Assembly (NCBI GenBank): GCA_023394615.1
Contig: JAEXAI010000008.1
Span: forward strand, 1-64,000
Direction of reading: 5' to 3'
Length of the DNA: 64,000 nt
Source of the DNA: Actinomycetes bacterium
GTDB taxonomy: Bacteria > Actinomycetota > Coriobacteriia > Coriobacteriales > Eggerthellaceae
Position 1 is the stretch's first letter. Each line of letters begins with the position of its first letter. Below the pieces are notes generated by a model. That model did not search any database. It was not told the DNA's origin and was given only the letters and a program-made list of their open reading frames with translations. Of this stretch, positions 1-9,137 are shown piece after piece. Made by a program: the position numbers and the translations under genes.

Positions 1-89
1 TTGACGACGGCGAGTTTGTAGGCAAACTGGCGGGCAAAAAGGAAGACGAAGCCTACACCGACAAAATCGACGAGATTCTAGCGAGCTAG
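1..89 (+). CDS. C-terminal fragment of an unidentified protein
   Basis: Only the last 28 codons are inside the window, in the frame that begins at base 3. They read as a highly charged, lysine- and aspartate/glutamate-rich helical tail ending in DEILAS before a TAG stop. A hairpin follows 43 bases after the stop, which fits the end of a transcription unit. The fragment is too short to assign to a family, so no function is proposed. Confidence 0.6.
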   Translation, partial: DDGEFVGKLAGKKEDEAYTDKIDEILAS

Positions 90-131
90 AACGCAGTAAG
101 GCACTATTCTTAGATTCGAGTCTCAAAAGAT

Positions 132-170
132 GAGCCGTCGCCCTATGCAAACCGGGCGGCGGCTCGTTCG
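132..170 (+). terminator. Rho-independent-like terminator after the first partial gene
   Basis: A 12-bp stem (132-143 with 154-165, one G-T wobble) closes a 10-base loop and is followed by a mixed GTTCGGTTTC tail. The T-tract is interrupted, so termination may be incomplete. It separates the partial gene from dnaE. Confidence 0.6.
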
Positions 171-237
171 GTTTCGGGCAATGCTGCCAATACCGCGAAA
201 ACTCCATGCTTTGAACCTGCAAACCAACAAGTGCGGC

Positions 238-246
238 TGCTATGAT
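238..246 (+). promoter_or_regulatory. Extended -10 promoter candidate for dnaE
   Basis: TGCTATGAT matches an extended -10 (TG-N-TATNAT) about 50 bases before the dnaE start. Similar TGCTATNAT or TGCTAAAAT words precede gatC, ychF and the VanZ-like gene. No convincing -35 hexamer is seen at normal spacing. Confidence 0.4.
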
Positions 247-294
247 GGTCTAGACACAAGATAAGCGAGCACACAGGATGAGAAGGCACAGTAT

Positions 295-3200
295 ATGGCA
301 TTCGTGCATCTGCACAATCATAGCGAGTATTCCCTGCTAGACGGCGCGACGCATGTGAAAGACATGGTGAAGCGCGCCGCTGAGCTGGGCATGCCTGCCG
401 TAGCTCTTACCGACCACGGTGTCATGAGCGGCATCCCCGAGCTGGAGGATGCCTGCACTTCGGTCGAGCAGAGCACCGGTGTGAAGGTGAAACCCATATT
501 CGGTTGCGAGGTGTATTTCACCACCGACGAGGAATTGAAACGTGAGGGCAAGCCGCGTCTGTACCATATGGTGCTTCTGGCGAAGACCAACGAGGGTTAT
601 CACAATCTGGTCAGGTTAGTCAGCGAATCGCATGTGGACAACTTCTACTACAAGCCGCGCACCACTTTCAGCATGCTGCAACGCTACAGCGAGGGTTTAA
701 TCGGCACGAGCGCCTGCATCGCGGGCATCATCCCGCGTCTGCTCGACAACATGCAGTTTGACGATGCGGTAGCATGGGCGCGCAAGTTGGCGGGTGTGTT
801 CGAACCGGGCGATTTCTACATCGAGCTGCAAGATCAGGGCGTGGTGACCGATGCGGGCCACACGCAAAACGAGTTGAACCACCAATTAGCGCAGATTGCG
901 AAACAGGTGGGCCTGAAAACTATCGCCACCAACGACTTCCATTACCTGACGAACGAAGATGCCCGCTCCCAAGACATCATGCTGTGCATCGGCACCGGCT
1001 CGAATATGGACGACCCGAACCGCATGCGCTTTTCAAGCGACCAGTTCTACATGAAGACCGAAGAGGAAATGCGCCAGGCCTTAGCCGAGTTTCCCGAAGC
1101 ATGCGATAACACGGTGGAGGTTGCCGAGAAGTGCAACGTCGTTTTGGAACGTGATTCCATTTTGCCGCGTTTCCCCTTGCCTGAAGGTGAAACCGAGACC
1201 AGTTATTTTAGGAAACGTTGTGATGAGGGACTGCACAACCGATACGGCGAAACGCTTTCGCAAGAAGTAGTTGACCGCTATGAGCATGAAGCCGGGGTCA
1301 TCATAAAGCAGGGTTTCCCCGCATATTTCTTGATTGTGCAAGAATACATACAGTGGGCTAAAGACAACGGCATCGGCGTGGGGCCAGGGCGCGGTAGTGC
1401 GGCTGGATCCATCGTGGCCTATGCGCTCGGCATCACCGACTTGGACCCGCTGCCCAATGGCTTGCTGTTCGAGCGCTTCCTTTCGGAAGAGCGCGTGGAA
1501 ATGCCCGATATCGACGTCGACTTCGACGATCAGCATCGCCAAGACGTCATCGACCATGTGCGCGACGTATATGGCGAAGATCATATCAGCGGCGTGATTA
1601 CATTTGGCAAGCTGCAGGCGAAAAATGCCATTCGCGACTCTGCGCGCGTGCTGGGATATCCTTACAACACAGGCGACCGGCTGTGCAAGCTGGTGGGTGA
1701 TGAACTGGGGATAACCATCCAGCAGGCGCTCGATACCAACCCCGACCTGAAGGCAGCATACGACGGTGAGCCCGATTCGAAGGCCGTTATCGATGCTGCG
1801 AAGTCCATCGAGGGACACGTTCGCGGCGAAGGCGTGCATGCGTGCGCCACCATCATCTGCCGCGACCCGCTTTCCGACCATGTGCCAGTGAAACGCGACA
1901 CCAAAGGCGGCGGCATCATCACGCAGTTCGACGGGCACTACACCCCCGATTTGGGCTTGCTGAAGATGGACTTTTTGGGGCTGCGCACCCTTGGTGTGAT
2001 CAGCCGTGCCTGTGCCAACATAAAAGAGCGCTTCGACATCGATATCGATCCGGCGCAAATTCCCCTCGATGACGAAAAAGCTTTCGAGCTGATGGGTGGC
2101 GGCGGCAATATGGATGGCCTTTTCCAGGTGGAAAGTGCCCTGTATGTGCAGTTGTTCAACCGTATGCACCCGCATCAGTTCAGCGACATCGTGGCATCCA
2201 TCGCTCTGAACCGTCCGGGCCCTCTGCAAAACGGCTTCGTTGATGACTACGTGGACCGCATATCAGGCAAGAAACCTGTCGTCTACTACGATGATCGGTT
2301 GCGCCCTATTTTGGAAGAGACCTACGGCACCATCGTCTACCAAGAGCAATTGATGCAGATATCCATGCTGATGAGCGGCTTTTCGGCTGGCAAAGCCGAC
2401 AAGCTGCGTAAAGCCATGGGCAAAAAGAAGCTCGAGGTAATGAAGGGCCTAGAAGGCGATTGGAACCAAGGGGCAGTCGATAACGGCTATTCGCTGGAAG
2501 TGGCGAAGAAGATTTGGTCGGATGCTGAAAAGTTCGCGCAGTATGCGTTCAACAAATCGCATTCGGCTTGCTATGCAGTCATCGTGATGCGCACGGCGTA
2601 TTTGAAGGCGCATTACCCCAACGATTTCATGGCTGCTGTGCTTTCTAGCTACATGGGCAGCAACGACAAGCTAATCCACTATATTTCCAGCTGCAACAGC
2701 TCGGGCATCCAAGTGCTGCCGCCTGACATTAACAGTTCGAACTTGGAATTCACCCCCACCGAAGACGGTATCCGTTTCGGTTTGGCCGGTGTGCGCGGCG
2801 TGGGCGAAAAAGTGGTGGAGGCCATCATAGACGAGCGACGCGAAAACGGGCCGTATTCCAGCCTGCACGATTTTGTGAACAGGCTCGACTCGAAATGCTA
2901 CAACCGCAAAACGCTCGAAGCGCTCATAAAGGCAGGCGCGTTTGATTCCACAGGGTACACGCGCAAGCAGCTCATGTACTTCGTGGACGAAACGCCGCTT
3001 TTGGAAGGTGCTGCAAAGCGTCAGAAAGACAGGGATTCCGGGCAAATTAGCATGTTTGACATGTTCGCCGATAGCGAGGATTCCACGTTTTCCGAGGAAG
3101 TACCGCCGCCTGATGGTATTGAATGGGATAAACGCACAAAGCTGGCCTTCGAAAAAGAGATCCTGAAGATTTACGTCTCGGATCATCCGCTACGTCCATA

Positions 3201-3768
3201 CGAAGGACTGCTGGCGCGTATGTCGAAATTCCGCTTGGGCGATTTGGCCGAGCGAGAGCGCGATATCAAGAACGCTACGTTCGTGGGCATGGTGTCAAAT
3301 GTGGCAACCAAACTCACAAAAAAGGGCACGCGCATGGCCACGTTCACGCTGGAGGATACTACGGGGCATGTGGAGTGCATCTGCTTCAAGTACGAGGATT
3401 ATCGCGAGTCAATCGTAGAAGATGCCATCGTGAAGATAAAGGGAAAATACGAGGTCAACGACCGCGGTAACCAGATGATGGCATTTGAGGTCGAACGCAT
3501 AGAGCTTGACGACGAAAAGGAAGATGCGGCACCGACAACGTTGGAGATTCGCATCAATCAATCCGATTTCAGCCAGGACGCTATGGGATTTCTAACGCAG
3601 ATACTGAAACGCTATCCTGGACGAGATGGCGTGGTGCTCTACATCAGCCAGACGGACGGACGCAAGTTTCGTGCCGAGTTGCCGACGACAGTGGATGCCC
3701 GCAACAAGAACCTGCTTACCGAATTGCAGCAGTTGTTCGGACGACGTGTTTGGAGCGCTGCGTCTTAA
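295..3768 (+). CDS. dnaE: DNA polymerase III alpha subunit
   Basis: Replicative DNA polymerase catalytic subunit of 1157 residues, the usual DnaE1 length. The N-terminus HLHNHSEYSLLDG is the start of the PHP domain. The palm-domain aspartates are visible: D405 and D407 in MPDIDVDF, and D559 in LKMDFLGL. Finger and beta-clamp-binding regions follow. An OB-fold (ATFVGMVSNV onward, about residues 1000-1080) lies near the C-terminus. There is no DnaQ-type exonuclease insertion, so it is the DnaE class and not PolC. The start is chosen because the PHP motif begins at residue 5; GAGAAGG lies just upstream. truA begins one base after the stop, so the two are probably co-transcribed. Family assignment is certain. 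Confidence 0.98.
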   Translation: MAFVHLHNHSEYSLLDGATHVKDMVKRAAELGMPAVALTDHGVMSGIPELEDACTSVEQSTGVKVKPIFGCEVYFTTDEELKREGKPRLYHMVLLAKTNEGYHNLVRLVSESHVDNFYYKPRTTFSMLQRYSEGLIGTSACIAGIIPRLLDNMQFDDAVAWARKLAGVFEPGDFYIELQDQGVVTDAGHTQNELNHQLAQIAKQVGLKTIATNDFHYLTNEDARSQDIMLCIGTGSNMDDPNRMRFSSDQFYMKTEEEMRQALAEFPEACDNTVEVAEKCNVVLERDSILPRFPLPEGETETSYFRKRCDEGLHNRYGETLSQEVVDRYEHEAGVIIKQGFPAYFLIVQEYIQWAKDNGIGVGPGRGSAAGSIVAYALGITDLDPLPNGLLFERFLSEERVEMPDIDVDFDDQHRQDVIDHVRDVYGEDHISGVITFGKLQAKNAIRDSARVLGYPYNTGDRLCKLVGDELGITIQQALDTNPDLKAAYDGEPDSKAVIDAAKSIEGHVRGEGVHACATIICRDPLSDHVPVKRDTKGGGIITQFDGHYTPDLGLLKMDFLGLRTLGVISRACANIKERFDIDIDPAQIPLDDEKAFELMGGGGNMDGLFQVESALYVQLFNRMHPHQFSDIVASIALNRPGPLQNGFVDDYVDRISGKKPVVYYDDRLRPILEETYGTIVYQEQLMQISMLMSGFSAGKADKLRKAMGKKKLEVMKGLEGDWNQGAVDNGYSLEVAKKIWSDAEKFAQYAFNKSHSACYAVIVMRTAYLKAHYPNDFMAAVLSSYMGSNDKLIHYISSCNSSGIQVLPPDINSSNLEFTPTEDGIRFGLAGVRGVGEKVVEAIIDERRENGPYSSLHDFVNRLDSKCYNRKTLEALIKAGAFDSTGYTRKQLMYFVDETPLLEGAAKRQKDRDSGQISMFDMFADSEDSTFSEEVPPPDGIEWDKRTKLAFEKEILKIYVSDHPLRPYEGLLARMSKFRLGDLAERERDIKNATFVGMVSNVATKLTKKGTRMATFTLEDTTGHVECICFKYEDYRESIVEDAIVKIKGKYEVNDRGNQMMAFEVERIELDDEKEDAAPTTLEIRINQSDFSQDAMGFLTQILKRYPGRDGVVLYISQTDGRKFRAELPTTVDARNKNLLTELQQLFGRRVWSAAS

Positions 3769-3769
3769 A

Positions 3770-4546
3770 ATGCCTACGATTGTTCTTACCGTGGCCTACA
3801 ATGGGGCGCCTTTTTCCGGGTTTGCTCGTCAGTCCGGCTCAATCCTGACTGTTCAAGACGAGTTGGAGCGGGCGCTCAGTCTTTTATGCCGACGTCCAGT
3901 GGAAACCGAATGCGCGGGGCGTACTGATGCCGGTGTGCACGCGCTGGGCCAGGTAGTGAGCTTTCAAGTAAGCGATGAGGAAGCCCGTGCCCGCACAATT
4001 CGCGCTTGGGCGCGATCGCTCAATGCGCTGACGCACGATGATATCTCGGTGCGCAAAGTTGCTTTTGCGCCCGACGGTTTTTCCGCACGTTTCAATGCGA
4101 AATCTCGCGAGTACCGCTATTTCATTTATACCGAATCGGCTGCACCTTTGGTCATGCGAGAGTTCTCGTGGCACCGTGCGGGCGAGTTGGATATTGCAGC
4201 CATGAACGAGGGTGCGTCGTATTTGCTTGGCGAGCATGACTTCAAAAGCTTCTGCGTGGCCGAATCATCCATCGGCAAACCAACGTGTCGAAACGTTATG
4301 CAGTTGGAAGTGGATGAAGTGGAAGTCGTGGGGGAGTCCTTTGTGCAAATCACGATAGCGGCAAGCTCGTTTCTGCACTCTATGGTACGCACGGTTGCGG
4401 GCACCCTAGTGGCGGTGGGCGCGCACAAGCGCGATCCTGAATGGGTGAAAACTGCGCTTGAGGCATGCGACAGAGGAGCGGCTGGCGAAAAAGCACCGGC
4501 GTGCGGTTTGATTTTTTGGCATGTGGACTACGAAGGGCTACAATGA
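3770..4546 (+). CDS. truA: tRNA pseudouridine(38-40) synthase TruA
   Basis: TruA converts uridines 38-40 of the tRNA anticodon arm to pseudouridine. The 258-residue protein matches the family length. The catalytic aspartate is D53 in the signature CAGRTDAGVHALGQV, equivalent to D60 of E. coli TruA by recollection. The ATG directly after the dnaE stop gives MPTIVLTVAYNGAPFSGFARQ, the normal TruA N-terminus. The frame stays open further upstream inside dnaE, but those extra residues do not belong to the family. The 1-base gap to dnaE and the immediately following gene suggest a three-gene transcript. Confidence 0.96.
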   Translation: MPTIVLTVAYNGAPFSGFARQSGSILTVQDELERALSLLCRRPVETECAGRTDAGVHALGQVVSFQVSDEEARARTIRAWARSLNALTHDDISVRKVAFAPDGFSARFNAKSREYRYFIYTESAAPLVMREFSWHRAGELDIAAMNEGASYLLGEHDFKSFCVAESSIGKPTCRNVMQLEVDEVEVVGESFVQITIAASSFLHSMVRTVAGTLVAVGAHKRDPEWVKTALEACDRGAAGEKAPACGLIFWHVDYEGLQ

Positions 4547-4577
4547 CCTTCTTGAGAATTTGATTGAAGCGAGACGT

Positions 4578-6779
4578 ATGCAAAAGAAGAGCAAAACCGA
4601 ACGGCAGATTATTCGTGAAGCTGACAGAATTGTGTCGGCGAAGGAAAATTTCGATGCGCTTTCGTGGACGCGTGTTGAGCAGATTGCCGATGCTTTAAGA
4701 CAAGAACAGCCAACGTCTGACCAGTGTAAAGATATGGCTCGCGAGCTGTTGACCATCGCTCAGGCGAACAAATCCCTTGAATCGAAGCTGGGAATAGAAG
4801 GCGACAAAATCCAAGAGCTGTATCGCCAGGCTTCTCTGTTTCAAGAACCCACCGCATCGAGCCCTCTCCCTTTTGCGCAACCCGTTTCGCCGCAGCACCC
4901 CACGGAGGCAATGGATGCTATGCGTGAGCTGGGGGAGGATGTTGCAGAGGCGGTTGCTGCCGTCGATGCGATCGGCAAAGCGGACACCGCTCGCGATGCG
5001 AAGGCTGACGCGGTCGATCAACCTGAGTCGATCGACGAAGCTGAGCCAATCAGCGAGTCCGAATCAACCGCCGAACCTGAAATAACCACCGAGCCTGAAC
5101 CAACCGATGAACCTGAAACAGCCGATAGGTCTGAAGCAACTACCGAGCCTGAAACAACTGATGAGGCAAAACCGCAGATCGACCTAGCAGCGATTACAGA
5201 ATTGATTGCAGGGGCTTCCGCCGAAGCGGTAACTGAGCAAAACGCTGGGAGAAAAGAAGAGCTTAGAGCCGAGGTGCCGGAGGATTTGTCGGCGAAACCT
5301 GACGCCAGTTCGAAAAACGTATCGGAGCTTTTGGTTGAAACTGATGTTGCAACCGATACCGCAACCGAAGCATCGAGTGCTGAAGCTTCAGAATTAAGCG
5401 ATCAAATCACGCGAGCTTTTGAGGCGCTTTTCAGCTCTACACCAAAAGCGGCAATCGACAGTGATTCCACTGCTCCGCTTCCGACAATCGATAGCGCCAC
5501 GGCATTCGATGCTGCGCCTGTTGATGTGGGTGATAATGCTGCGGTTACGAATGCTGCCGAACCCGCGATTGCCGACACAGCGACTGCGGAGACGGCAAGT
5601 ATTGATACGCCGAAAAATTCGCCAGCATCGCAAAATGCGGAAACGCCAAGCGACCCAGAGATAGAGTCGGCACTCTACGATAAAGCAACTGGGTCGGTTG
5701 CTCTTGTCGACAGTTTGGATGCGTCCGTGCATCAAGTCGACAAGCTTCCCGATTGGGCTGTCAGCAATACAATCGATGAGGAGCTAGAGGCGTTCTTCGA
5801 AGCGCCCGAGGCAGATGATCGTGCGAAGAACGTCATAATTCCGCGGGGGAAGCATGCCGGTCAAAACATCAAGAGCATTGATGAAACATGGGAAAAGAAG
5901 CTCGAGTTGGTGCAAGATGAACACAAAGATGTGTTTTCCTGCGCGATGAGCACGGGCGAAGAGTCCGAATCGGATGTAGGCGACGTACAAAAGGCAAGCG
6001 AGCCAGTGGCACCGGCGGTGGATCAGGCAGCGGAACTGTCAGGTGATGCGCAAGAAGGCACGGCGACTAAAACGAAGCCCGATTCCTCTGATGCTGGTTC
6101 ACCAACCAGCGCAAATGCCGATGATGCTACTGAAGGCGATATCTTCGAGGAATCGACCAACGATGAATCTGACGAGTCTACTGAATTGGACGGGAAGGTT
6201 GAGTTGTCCGAGCCATCCGAGATCAGTGCACCGTCAGAGGACGTTGCGTCTATCGATTCCGTCGAAGCGAAGAAGGAAAAACGCGGCAAGCATGAGGCGG
6301 ACGTTTCCGAGAGTAAAAAGAAGAAGCACAAACATAAGCATAAGCATAAGCATGGCAAAAATGATCAGGGTGAAAAGCACCCAGATAAAAAAGACCTAGA
6401 AGCCGATGACGATATCGATGAGGTTGAAGGCAAAAGCAGAGGTTCCCGTAAAGTCGATTACGACGATACATTCGCAGAAGACTTTTTTGAGGAAGATCGT
6501 CCTGCAAAGGTCAAAACGAAAGGAAATGCATCAATGAGCCAAACGACTCCATCTTCAGAAAACGGACGGCATGCGGGCGAGGAGACCGCTGGCTCGTTTA
6601 AAGGATTTGGCGGGTTTTTCAATAAGAGCAGCAAAACAGAAGTAAAGCCCAAAGGAAACTTGACCAAAAGCGATTTTGGACGATTCAAGAACATATATAA
6701 TTCCCGCGACGGCGGTTTAGCCCTATTCGAAGACGGAGATGGTCATATCACCGCAGTGGATTCCTCAAGGTTCGCGTAG
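4578..6779 (+). CDS. Large acidic low-complexity protein of unknown function
   Basis: I do not recognise this 733-residue protein. The first ~90 residues are a charged, probably helical segment (QKKSKTERQIIREADRI). A long region rich in Ala, Glu, Asp, Thr and Pro follows, with degenerate repeats of the type TEPEPTDEPETAD near 5080-5165. A lysine/histidine patch (KKKKHKHKHKHKHGK, near 6313-6357) could bind metal or polyanions. The C-terminus has a more ordered end (KSDFGRFKNIYNSRDGG). No signal peptide, membrane helix or LPXTG-like anchor is visible, so it is probably cytoplasmic and largely disordered. An ATG at 4521 inside truA is also in frame but lacks a ribosome site; 4578 follows GAAGCGAG and is preferred with modest certainty. 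Confidence 0.75.
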   Translation: MQKKSKTERQIIREADRIVSAKENFDALSWTRVEQIADALRQEQPTSDQCKDMARELLTIAQANKSLESKLGIEGDKIQELYRQASLFQEPTASSPLPFAQPVSPQHPTEAMDAMRELGEDVAEAVAAVDAIGKADTARDAKADAVDQPESIDEAEPISESESTAEPEITTEPEPTDEPETADRSEATTEPETTDEAKPQIDLAAITELIAGASAEAVTEQNAGRKEELRAEVPEDLSAKPDASSKNVSELLVETDVATDTATEASSAEASELSDQITRAFEALFSSTPKAAIDSDSTAPLPTIDSATAFDAAPVDVGDNAAVTNAAEPAIADTATAETASIDTPKNSPASQNAETPSDPEIESALYDKATGSVALVDSLDASVHQVDKLPDWAVSNTIDEELEAFFEAPEADDRAKNVIIPRGKHAGQNIKSIDETWEKKLELVQDEHKDVFSCAMSTGEESESDVGDVQKASEPVAPAVDQAAELSGDAQEGTATKTKPDSSDAGSPTSANADDATEGDIFEESTNDESDESTELDGKVELSEPSEISAPSEDVASIDSVEAKKEKRGKHEADVSESKKKKHKHKHKHKHGKNDQGEKHPDKKDLEADDDIDEVEGKSRGSRKVDYDDTFAEDFFEEDRPAKVKTKGNASMSQTTPSSENGRHAGEETAGSFKGFGGFFNKSSKTEVKPKGNLTKSDFGRFKNIYNSRDGGLALFEDGDGHITAVDSSRFA

Positions 6780-6781
6780 GA

Positions 6782-6828
6782 CGTGTCATTAGGACGTGTC
6801 GTTTGACATATGAGCTTGCGCTCATATG
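6782..6828 (+). repeat. Copy of dispersed GTGTCA...TTTGACA element plus hairpin
   Basis: The segment 6782-6808 has the form GTGTCA, then AGGACG, then GTTTGACA, closely like a copy after pheT (41926-41952) and the pair near 8961-9044. It runs into a perfect 9-bp hairpin (CATATGAGC, 6807-6815, with GCTCATATG, 6820-6828). It lies between the convergent ends of the acidic protein gene and asnB. Confidence 0.5.
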
Positions 6829-6850
6829 ATAGCGTGCTCGATTGTGCTAA

Positions 6851-6889
6851 AAACCTGCCAAATGACACGTCCCTTTGGCAGGTTTCGTT
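6851..6889. terminator. Bidirectional intrinsic terminator
   Basis: A perfect 12-bp stem (AAACCTGCCAAA with TTTGGCAGGTTT, 6851-6862 and 6874-6885) has A-rich and T-rich flanks. It can serve both the acidic protein gene (forward) and asnB (reverse), which converge here. Confidence 0.85.
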
Positions 6890-6900
6890 TTACGCGTATT

Positions 6901-8835
6901 TTAGAGAGCGGGTTTTTCCGGAACCGTACGGTCTATGAAGTAAATGCGGTACCACAGCAAAAACATTGCGACAATCCATATCTTACGTGAATTGTCCCTC
7001 TCGCCGGCTTTATGCTGATCGAGCAGTTGGGCCAGCATGTCGGTGTCGAAGAACTGCGCCGCCACGTCGTCGGTTAACCAGCCTTTCACTTTTGCGTAAT
7101 ACTCGTCTTCGCACAGCCACAGCTTCAGTGGCACAGGGAAGCCCAATTTCTCTTTCTCGGCCCAATCTTTCGGAATGTAGCGCATCGCGCTTTCACGCAG
7201 GGCTATTTTCGTCTGCTCTTCATTGGCCTTGAACGGTGTGGGAATGGTGCGTGCCACGTTCCATACCTCTTTGTCCAAAAACGGTACGCGGCTTTCAAGC
7301 GAATGGGCCATCGACATCTTGTCCGTTTTTAAAAGGATGTCGCCAATGAGCCAAAAGTGCAGGTCAAGGTATTGCATGCGGGTAGTCTCGTCCAAATCGG
7401 CCACATCGGCGTATACCGGAGCGCACAATTGCTGTGGGGTCGTGTTCGTCGCTTGGTGGCGCAGCAGACGGGCCCGTTCATCTGCCGTGAAGGCCACACC
7501 GTTGGCGTTGGTATAGTACCAGTCTTCCACGGTTTCGCTTGCGCGCTCCAAATAGTTCGCGCCGCGCAGGTGCAATGCGCGCAGGGCGCTTGAAGCGCCG
7601 TGCAGCAAGGGATTAGGACACCAGGCAAGCTTCTGGTTGGCGAAAGGCGTTTGGTAGATTCGGTATCCGCCAAAAAACTCGTCGGCACCCTCTCCGGAAA
7701 GCACCGCTTTCACTTTTTTGGCGGCTTCAGCATCTACGAAATACAAGGCGACAGCGCTGGGGTCTGCCGAGGGCTCGTCCATATGCCATTGCACACGGGC
7801 CAGACTCTGCCAGAAATCATCTTCGTTTATAACCCTTGAACTGTTTTGTATGTGCAGCTCATTGGAAAGCTCTTTTGCCCAGCTAATCTCGTCGCGCTCT
7901 CCTGAGTACTCGGAGAATCCAACGGTAAACGTTTTGATTTTGTCGCTTTGTTTGTTCAGGCTGGCAGTCAGGTAACTGGAATCGATGCCGCTTGAGAGAA
8001 ACGACCCGACTTCCACATCGGCCACCATGTGGTATTTCACGGAATCCTGCATCACATCATCGATAGCGTCTACCGTGTCCTTGAAACTGCGGTTCTCATC
8101 AAGATCGTAGGTGGGCTTCCAAAAGCGCTTCGTTTCGATGGAGCCGTCCGCATGCACGGTTAAGCTGTGAGCGGGAGCAAGTTTGAAGATGCCCTTGAAA
8201 AACGTTTCTGGCAGTGCGCTGAATTGGAAGCAGAGGTACTGGTCAAGCGCTTCTTCATTTAACTCGCGAGTGTATGCGGGGTGCTCGAGGATGCACTTGA
8301 TTTCCGATGCGAATATGAACTGCCCGTTTTGGCAGGTGTAGTAGAAAGGCTTGATGCCGAAGAAATCGCGTGCGCAAAAGAGCTCTTTTTTCTTGTGGTC
8401 CCAGATAGCGAACGCGAACATTCCACGCACGTGCTGTAGCAGCTCTTCGCCCCAAGCAAGATAGGATACCAACAGCACTTCGGTGTCGGAACCGGTTTTG
8501 AATTCCCAGCCCTCAGCGCGTAATTGTGCGGCCAGATCTTTGTAATTGTAGATTTCACCATTGAATACGATAGCGTAGTCGCCAACGGAAAACTGGCTAC
8601 CGCCTTTGGCTGCTGGGCTGCTGATACGTGATGTCTGTTCGCCCGTCTCGCGAATCATAGGCTGGTTGCCGTTCTCCAGGTCAATCAGCGATAGGCGACG
8701 GTGCCCCAAGGCGATGCCGTCTGCGATATACTGGCCTTCGCCGTCGGGCCCGCGATGGGCCATAATGTCGCACATGCTTTTCAAAATTGGCGCATCGGAA
8801 TTAGTCGCGCCCGTGAAACCGCAGATACCGCACAT
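6901..8835 (-). CDS. asnB: Asparagine synthase (glutamine-hydrolysing)
   Basis: AsnB makes asparagine from aspartate, glutamine and ATP in the cytoplasm. The 644-residue chain starts MCGICGF, so Cys2 is the glutaminase nucleophile after methionine removal (class II amidotransferase domain, about residues 1-210). The synthetase domain carries the ATP-pyrophosphatase loop SSGIDSSYL and the motif VLSGEGADEFFGGY. The upstream AGGAG supports the start. It appears monocistronic: a terminator lies after it, and the next gene upstream is divergent. The presence of AsnB beside GatCAB in the same window means asparagine could be made both free and on tRNA. Confidence 0.96.
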   Translation of the reverse strand: MCGICGFTGATNSDAPILKSMCDIMAHRGPDGEGQYIADGIALGHRRLSLIDLENGNQPMIRETGEQTSRISSPAAKGGSQFSVGDYAIVFNGEIYNYKDLAAQLRAEGWEFKTGSDTEVLLVSYLAWGEELLQHVRGMFAFAIWDHKKKELFCARDFFGIKPFYYTCQNGQFIFASEIKCILEHPAYTRELNEEALDQYLCFQFSALPETFFKGIFKLAPAHSLTVHADGSIETKRFWKPTYDLDENRSFKDTVDAIDDVMQDSVKYHMVADVEVGSFLSSGIDSSYLTASLNKQSDKIKTFTVGFSEYSGERDEISWAKELSNELHIQNSSRVINEDDFWQSLARVQWHMDEPSADPSAVALYFVDAEAAKKVKAVLSGEGADEFFGGYRIYQTPFANQKLAWCPNPLLHGASSALRALHLRGANYLERASETVEDWYYTNANGVAFTADERARLLRHQATNTTPQQLCAPVYADVADLDETTRMQYLDLHFWLIGDILLKTDKMSMAHSLESRVPFLDKEVWNVARTIPTPFKANEEQTKIALRESAMRYIPKDWAEKEKLGFPVPLKLWLCEDEYYAKVKGWLTDDVAAQFFDTDMLAQLLDQHKAGERDNSRKIWIVAMFLLWYRIYFIDRTVPEKPAL

Positions 8836-9137
8836 AGGTGGTTCGCTCCTTCAAATGACTGTTTTGCATCAAACGACTGCAACGCCCGATATGATAACGC
8901 AGCATATTGAATTCCCTGTTACGGGTAGGTGAACTCACGCAAAACCGCACAGCTTGCGAGCAGGTGACAGTGGGACGTACAGTTTGTCACGTTTTAGACA
9001 GTAGGACGCAGGTGACAGCGGGACGTACAGTTTGTCACGTTTTACGCAACAGAGCTTGTGTCTCTGCCAGTTTTTCGCTCTCATCTGTTGAAGAACCGTT
9101 ATAATTTTGCAGTTACACTATTCAAGGAGGTTTTTTC
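8836..9137. other. Divergent intergenic region asnB / transporter
   Basis: It holds upstream signals of both divergent genes and two near-identical 36-bp repeats (8961-8996 and 9009-9044, listed separately). A TATAAT at 9100-9105 is a candidate -10 for the transporter gene, about 33 bases before its start, with no good -35. Short open frames here translate the repeats and are not regarded as genes. Confidence 0.6.
8961..9044 (+). repeat. Two tandem 36-bp inverted-repeat elements
   Basis: Copies at 8961-8996 and 9009-9044 differ at one position (tGGGACG versus cGGGACG) and are separated by 12 bases. Each contains GTGACA and TGTCAC arms around GGGACGTACAGTT, so each can form a 6-bp hairpin. 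Related elements occur near 6782 and 41926. Confidence 0.8.

Noticed and set aside
1081..2229. 382-codon open frame on the reverse strand inside dnaE
   Set aside because: It is fully antisense to the conserved DnaE palm region, has no family resemblance, and arises from the codon bias of the forward gene.
8907..9104. Short open frame reading VTVGRTVCHVL and VTAGRTVCHVL
   Set aside because: It is the translation of the two 36-bp repeats, not a protein with repeated domains.
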